From Hofstenia miamia (Eukaryota; Xenacoelomorpha; Acoela): 64,000 bases of DNA. The position numbers and the translations under genes are program-made. Of this stretch, positions 61,170 through 64,000 are shown one piece after another. The notes under the pieces are model-generated. The model was not told where the DNA came from. It did no database searches and worked only from the letters and a program-made list of their open reading frames with translations. Position 1 is the stretch's first letter. Each line of letters opens with the position of its first letter. The stretch lies in NCBI GenBank assembly GCA_004352715.1, contig SCFE01000053.1, forward strand, positions 1,508,635-1,572,634. The letters are read 5' to 3'.

Positions 61170-61345
61170 AGCATCAAGTCTACTTAACTTATTTGAAAAA
61201 TCGAAATTTTCAAGTACTTTAGCTGAAGTAATACGCTTTAGTACAAATTTTAACATTACGCTTGACCACATTCACCAATAGAAGTGTCCATAATTCACGA
61301 TTTCCAAATTTCCTAACATGCTGGAAGAAAAACTACTTTATCTTT
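61170..61345 (-). repeat. Dispersed repeat R3, copy 4 (diverged)
   Basis: On the minus strand GTTAGGAAATTTGGAAATCG, TCTATTGGTGAATGTGGTCA and CTAAAGCGTATTACTTCAGC align with the R3 landmarks. Confidence 0.6.
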
Positions 61346-61639
61346 AAAATGACACCTGGCTGCTTACGAATAAACTTTCTTAACTTGTGATGATATATAA
61401 AAAATATTTCATGGGCACAAAACAAAACATAATGGAGAATATCTCAACTTTATATTTCGTTTTAAAATTCTAATTTGTAAGCAGCCTTGGTATCTGACAT
61501 TTCACAGCGGACTGCTTAGTAGGGCTTGGACAGTCTATGTGTAGAAAAAATATTTAAGGTTATCTAATAACCCAATGTGATTTAGAAATCAGGATTATAC
61601 GAGGTTTAATTATGGGAATAAATTTGAGTGAATTTCAAG

Positions 61640-61830
61640 GAATCGGAATTTTCATCAAAAAATTTTTAAGTTTTCAAGTACATCAGGTACTGCAAAGCAA
61701 TTTTGTACAAATTTTCACAATTAATGCGATCATATTCACTAACAATTTGCAAATTTTCTAATAGGCTTGGAGAAATTTTGAAAATGTGGAAAACGGTTTG
61801 TTGTCTTAAAAACACAACAAGCTGTTTAAG
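61640..61830 (-). repeat. Dispersed repeat R3, copy 5 (diverged)
   Basis: On the minus strand ACCGTTTTCCACATTTTC, CTCCAAGCCTATTAGAAAAT and GTGAATATGATCGCATTAA align with R3. It lies about 300 bp from copy 4 in the same orientation, so a local duplication is possible. Confidence 0.6.
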
Positions 61831-63280
61831 GATAATCACTGAATGAAACCTTTGAATTTGTTTTTGGCTTTGCGGGCAAAATTTTTGTTCATTAACATTT
61901 TTTAATCTAGCTCAATTTCCAAATTTTACATGTTTTACATATATTTCCTGGTTCAAGCTAATAGCAACAAGTCTAAAATTTAATTTACTAATGTAAAATA
62001 TCCACTCAAAAATCCAAACAAACAAGTTTTCTTTAGTGCGCAAGTAAAGTGTCTTGAAAAATGATTTCTTGTAAAAGGTAATTTTCAGTGCGAATCTGGT
62101 TCAATAATTCTGTTTGCAGCATTCCTTCGTAATTTTGAAAGTTTTGTTATGCAAAATTTGCACGTACAATATCCGCATTGAAAATACCGAAACAGCAAGT
62201 GCATATTTGGAATAATTAATGTTCCATGAATCAAAATATTACCCATTTCAAAAAAGTTAAAAATAACTAGAATTTTAATTCGCGACTAATAGTTTTTGCT
62301 TGGTTAAAAAAGGAATAATTGATGGATGCTTATTTATTGTAAGCATTGTTATATGAAATTCCACGAAATTTTTCTCTGAAATCTTATTTGTGAATTACTA
62401 ACATAATAACCTTGATGATTTTTTAAAAAGTACAGTAATTATAATAATAATTGTGTTACAATTGCTTTTGCAATGTAGTAAAGGGAGGAAAAAATGCATC
62501 ACATGCACAAAAAAGAGGGTTTAAGCCCACCCCCATCGGTTTGACACCTTTGCATTAAACGAAATCATTTATTAACTAAGAAATAATAAATTTTCAATAA
62601 AAAAAATTAAATTCGATTTAAGTACACAAATGAAAATTTAAACATATTTTAACATAAATGTACTTTACAAAGTTAATGTTTTTGTGAAATACCATCAGGC
62701 ATTTGAATTTCACGTGAAAATGCTTGTTAAAATCTGTCACTAAACATGCAACAAAGAATGTAAAGCATGTCAAACGGAGTGTCAATTGAATTGCTCTAAA
62801 AACTCAACATGACAATCAAATAGAATGTTATATTTTCAATAATGTTCACATTGTGTGTTAAATTGTGTTAATGTTTTTATTTTAAACATTATTTCTACTA
62901 AAGACTGAAAATTATAGTGGTTTACAAGCAAACTATTGGCTAAGTCGTATAAATATCTATTATTATCATGGAAAAATTGTTCTTCTGGAATGAAAAAATG
63001 ATTTTTGTAAAACCTACATCCTACTACTTAAAAATATCTTTCAGGTGGAGTAAGCGTGAGTTTATCAAGGTTAGTCTCGTGCTGCTACCTACAAATCAAT
63101 GAATAGAATTAAAAATTGTTTAAGACATTTGTTGCAAGATAAAGAATAGCAATCAAAAAATAACATTTCCTATTCTATGATAACAATCCTTCTTTCAGCA
63201 CAGTTTATTTTCCAAAAAAATATTACAGTAAGCATAAAATTCCACCAGAGTTCATATTGTTCCATTGTGAGTGTGCTATT
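61831..63280. other. AT-rich non-coding sequence
   Basis: Nothing supported. Confidence 0.6.
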
Positions 63281-63350
63281 CAGGGGCGTAGAATAGGGGG
63301 AAGTCCGAGTGTGCCCTTTCCCTCCTCACATTTTCTTCAAAGGAGGTTAG
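63281..63350 (+). mobile_element. Possible hAT-like element end (CAGGGGCGTAG)
   Basis: CAGGGGCGTAGAATAGGGGG followed by GTGCCCTTTCCCTCC is GC-rich against the background and fits the CAG(G/T)GGCGTAG terminal style. The overlapping plus frame (63257-63472) is not credible as a gene. Confidence 0.4.
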
Positions 63351-64000
63351 TCCTCCTCCTTAAAATGAACTTATTAGTCTGTGCTTCGTGTCTTTCTACT
63401 ATTTTATTATGTACATATACATTATCTTACATACTACGAATTCTATGTTATTACTTATTTGTGATTAAATGATTTTAATTTATTAGGGCGCTTATTTATA
63501 TGCTGAGAATGTTACCTTAACGTGATGCTAGAATGTTTTAAAAGCTTAAGCTAAATTCCAAATAACAATTTAAAAACTAAAGTCAAATCAGTTTAAGACA
63601 AAAGGAATTATTGAAGGTAAACTAGACAGAGAACCCTATCTACATTTGCTGCATTCGACATTGTAGTGGGCTGTAAAGTTTACTATGTGATCTACACCAT
63701 CATAACAACCTTCAACTACTGCCTTTTGAATTATTATTTAACTTCAATCAATTGTTCTTTTCTATTGGAGTTAGAAACAGTTGCTATGTAGCTTATCATC
63801 AGGTTGAAATAGCATTTCCTATTTGGTAAGGAAATTTAATCAGAAAGCAAGAAAATTGCTAAAGCAAATATCATCTCTTGAATGAGCCAAATCAGGATGC
63901 AAATTTTCGGGTGCATTTTTTCACCGTTGTGGAATCCACCATTCAGAAATATCGATTAGCTTAATCCTAGATTCATGAACAATTGTAACTAAAATTGTTG
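63351..64000. other. AT-rich non-coding sequence to window end
   Basis: Nothing supported. Confidence 0.55.

Overview
This window is AT-rich, intron- and intergenic-like DNA from a eukaryotic nuclear genome. It has long (TA)n microsatellites, ten assembly gaps and many decayed DNA transposons, and almost no credible coding sequence. There are no operons, ribosome binding sites, tRNAs, rRNAs or CRISPR arrays that I can support. The transposase relics (a Tc1-like DD34E element and two mariner-like helix-turn-helix fragments), a piggyBac-like and several hAT-like non-autonomous elements, and one R2-type LINE relic point to an invertebrate. An arthropod is my best guess, possibly a copepod; this rests on remembered family resemblance, not on a search.

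Layout. 1-7 kb: unremarkable AT-rich DNA with one copy each of two dispersed repeats, here called R2 (1.1-1.6 kb) and R1 (5.7-6.1 kb). 7.4-16 kb: a 1-kb gap in a TA repeat, then sequence with nothing recognisable. 16.2 kb: a mariner-like transposase relic. 16.6-25 kb: nothing coding, with one exact 235-bp tandem duplication. 25.5 kb: a short hAT-like element with an 8-bp target duplication. 28.6-33.4 kb: two 1-kb gaps, a duplicated block, and on the minus strand the best candidate for a real or recently active gene (33.4-32.7 kb, cut by a gap). 37.1 kb: LINE 3' relic. 38.9-39.9 kb: probable hAT-like element with an R1 copy inside. 41.7-46.0 kb: near-identical duplicated blocks joined at single Ns, which look like unmerged haplotypes or contig overlaps. 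46.5-47.8 kb: a complete but dead Tc1-like element with terminal inverted repeats (TIRs) and TA target duplication. 48.9-49.0 kb: degenerate telomere-like CTAACC tract. 50.6 kb: second mariner-like relic. 52.3 kb: TA-flanked MITE nested in an older element end. 53-58 kb: gaps, TA repeats and a piggyBac-like MITE with TTAA ends. 58.8-61.8 kb: three copies of a further repeat (R3) plus R1 and R2 copies.

The window gives no gene network. What it records is successive transposon insertion, repeat-seeded microsatellite growth and assembly trouble. The repeat names R1, R2 and R3 are mine.
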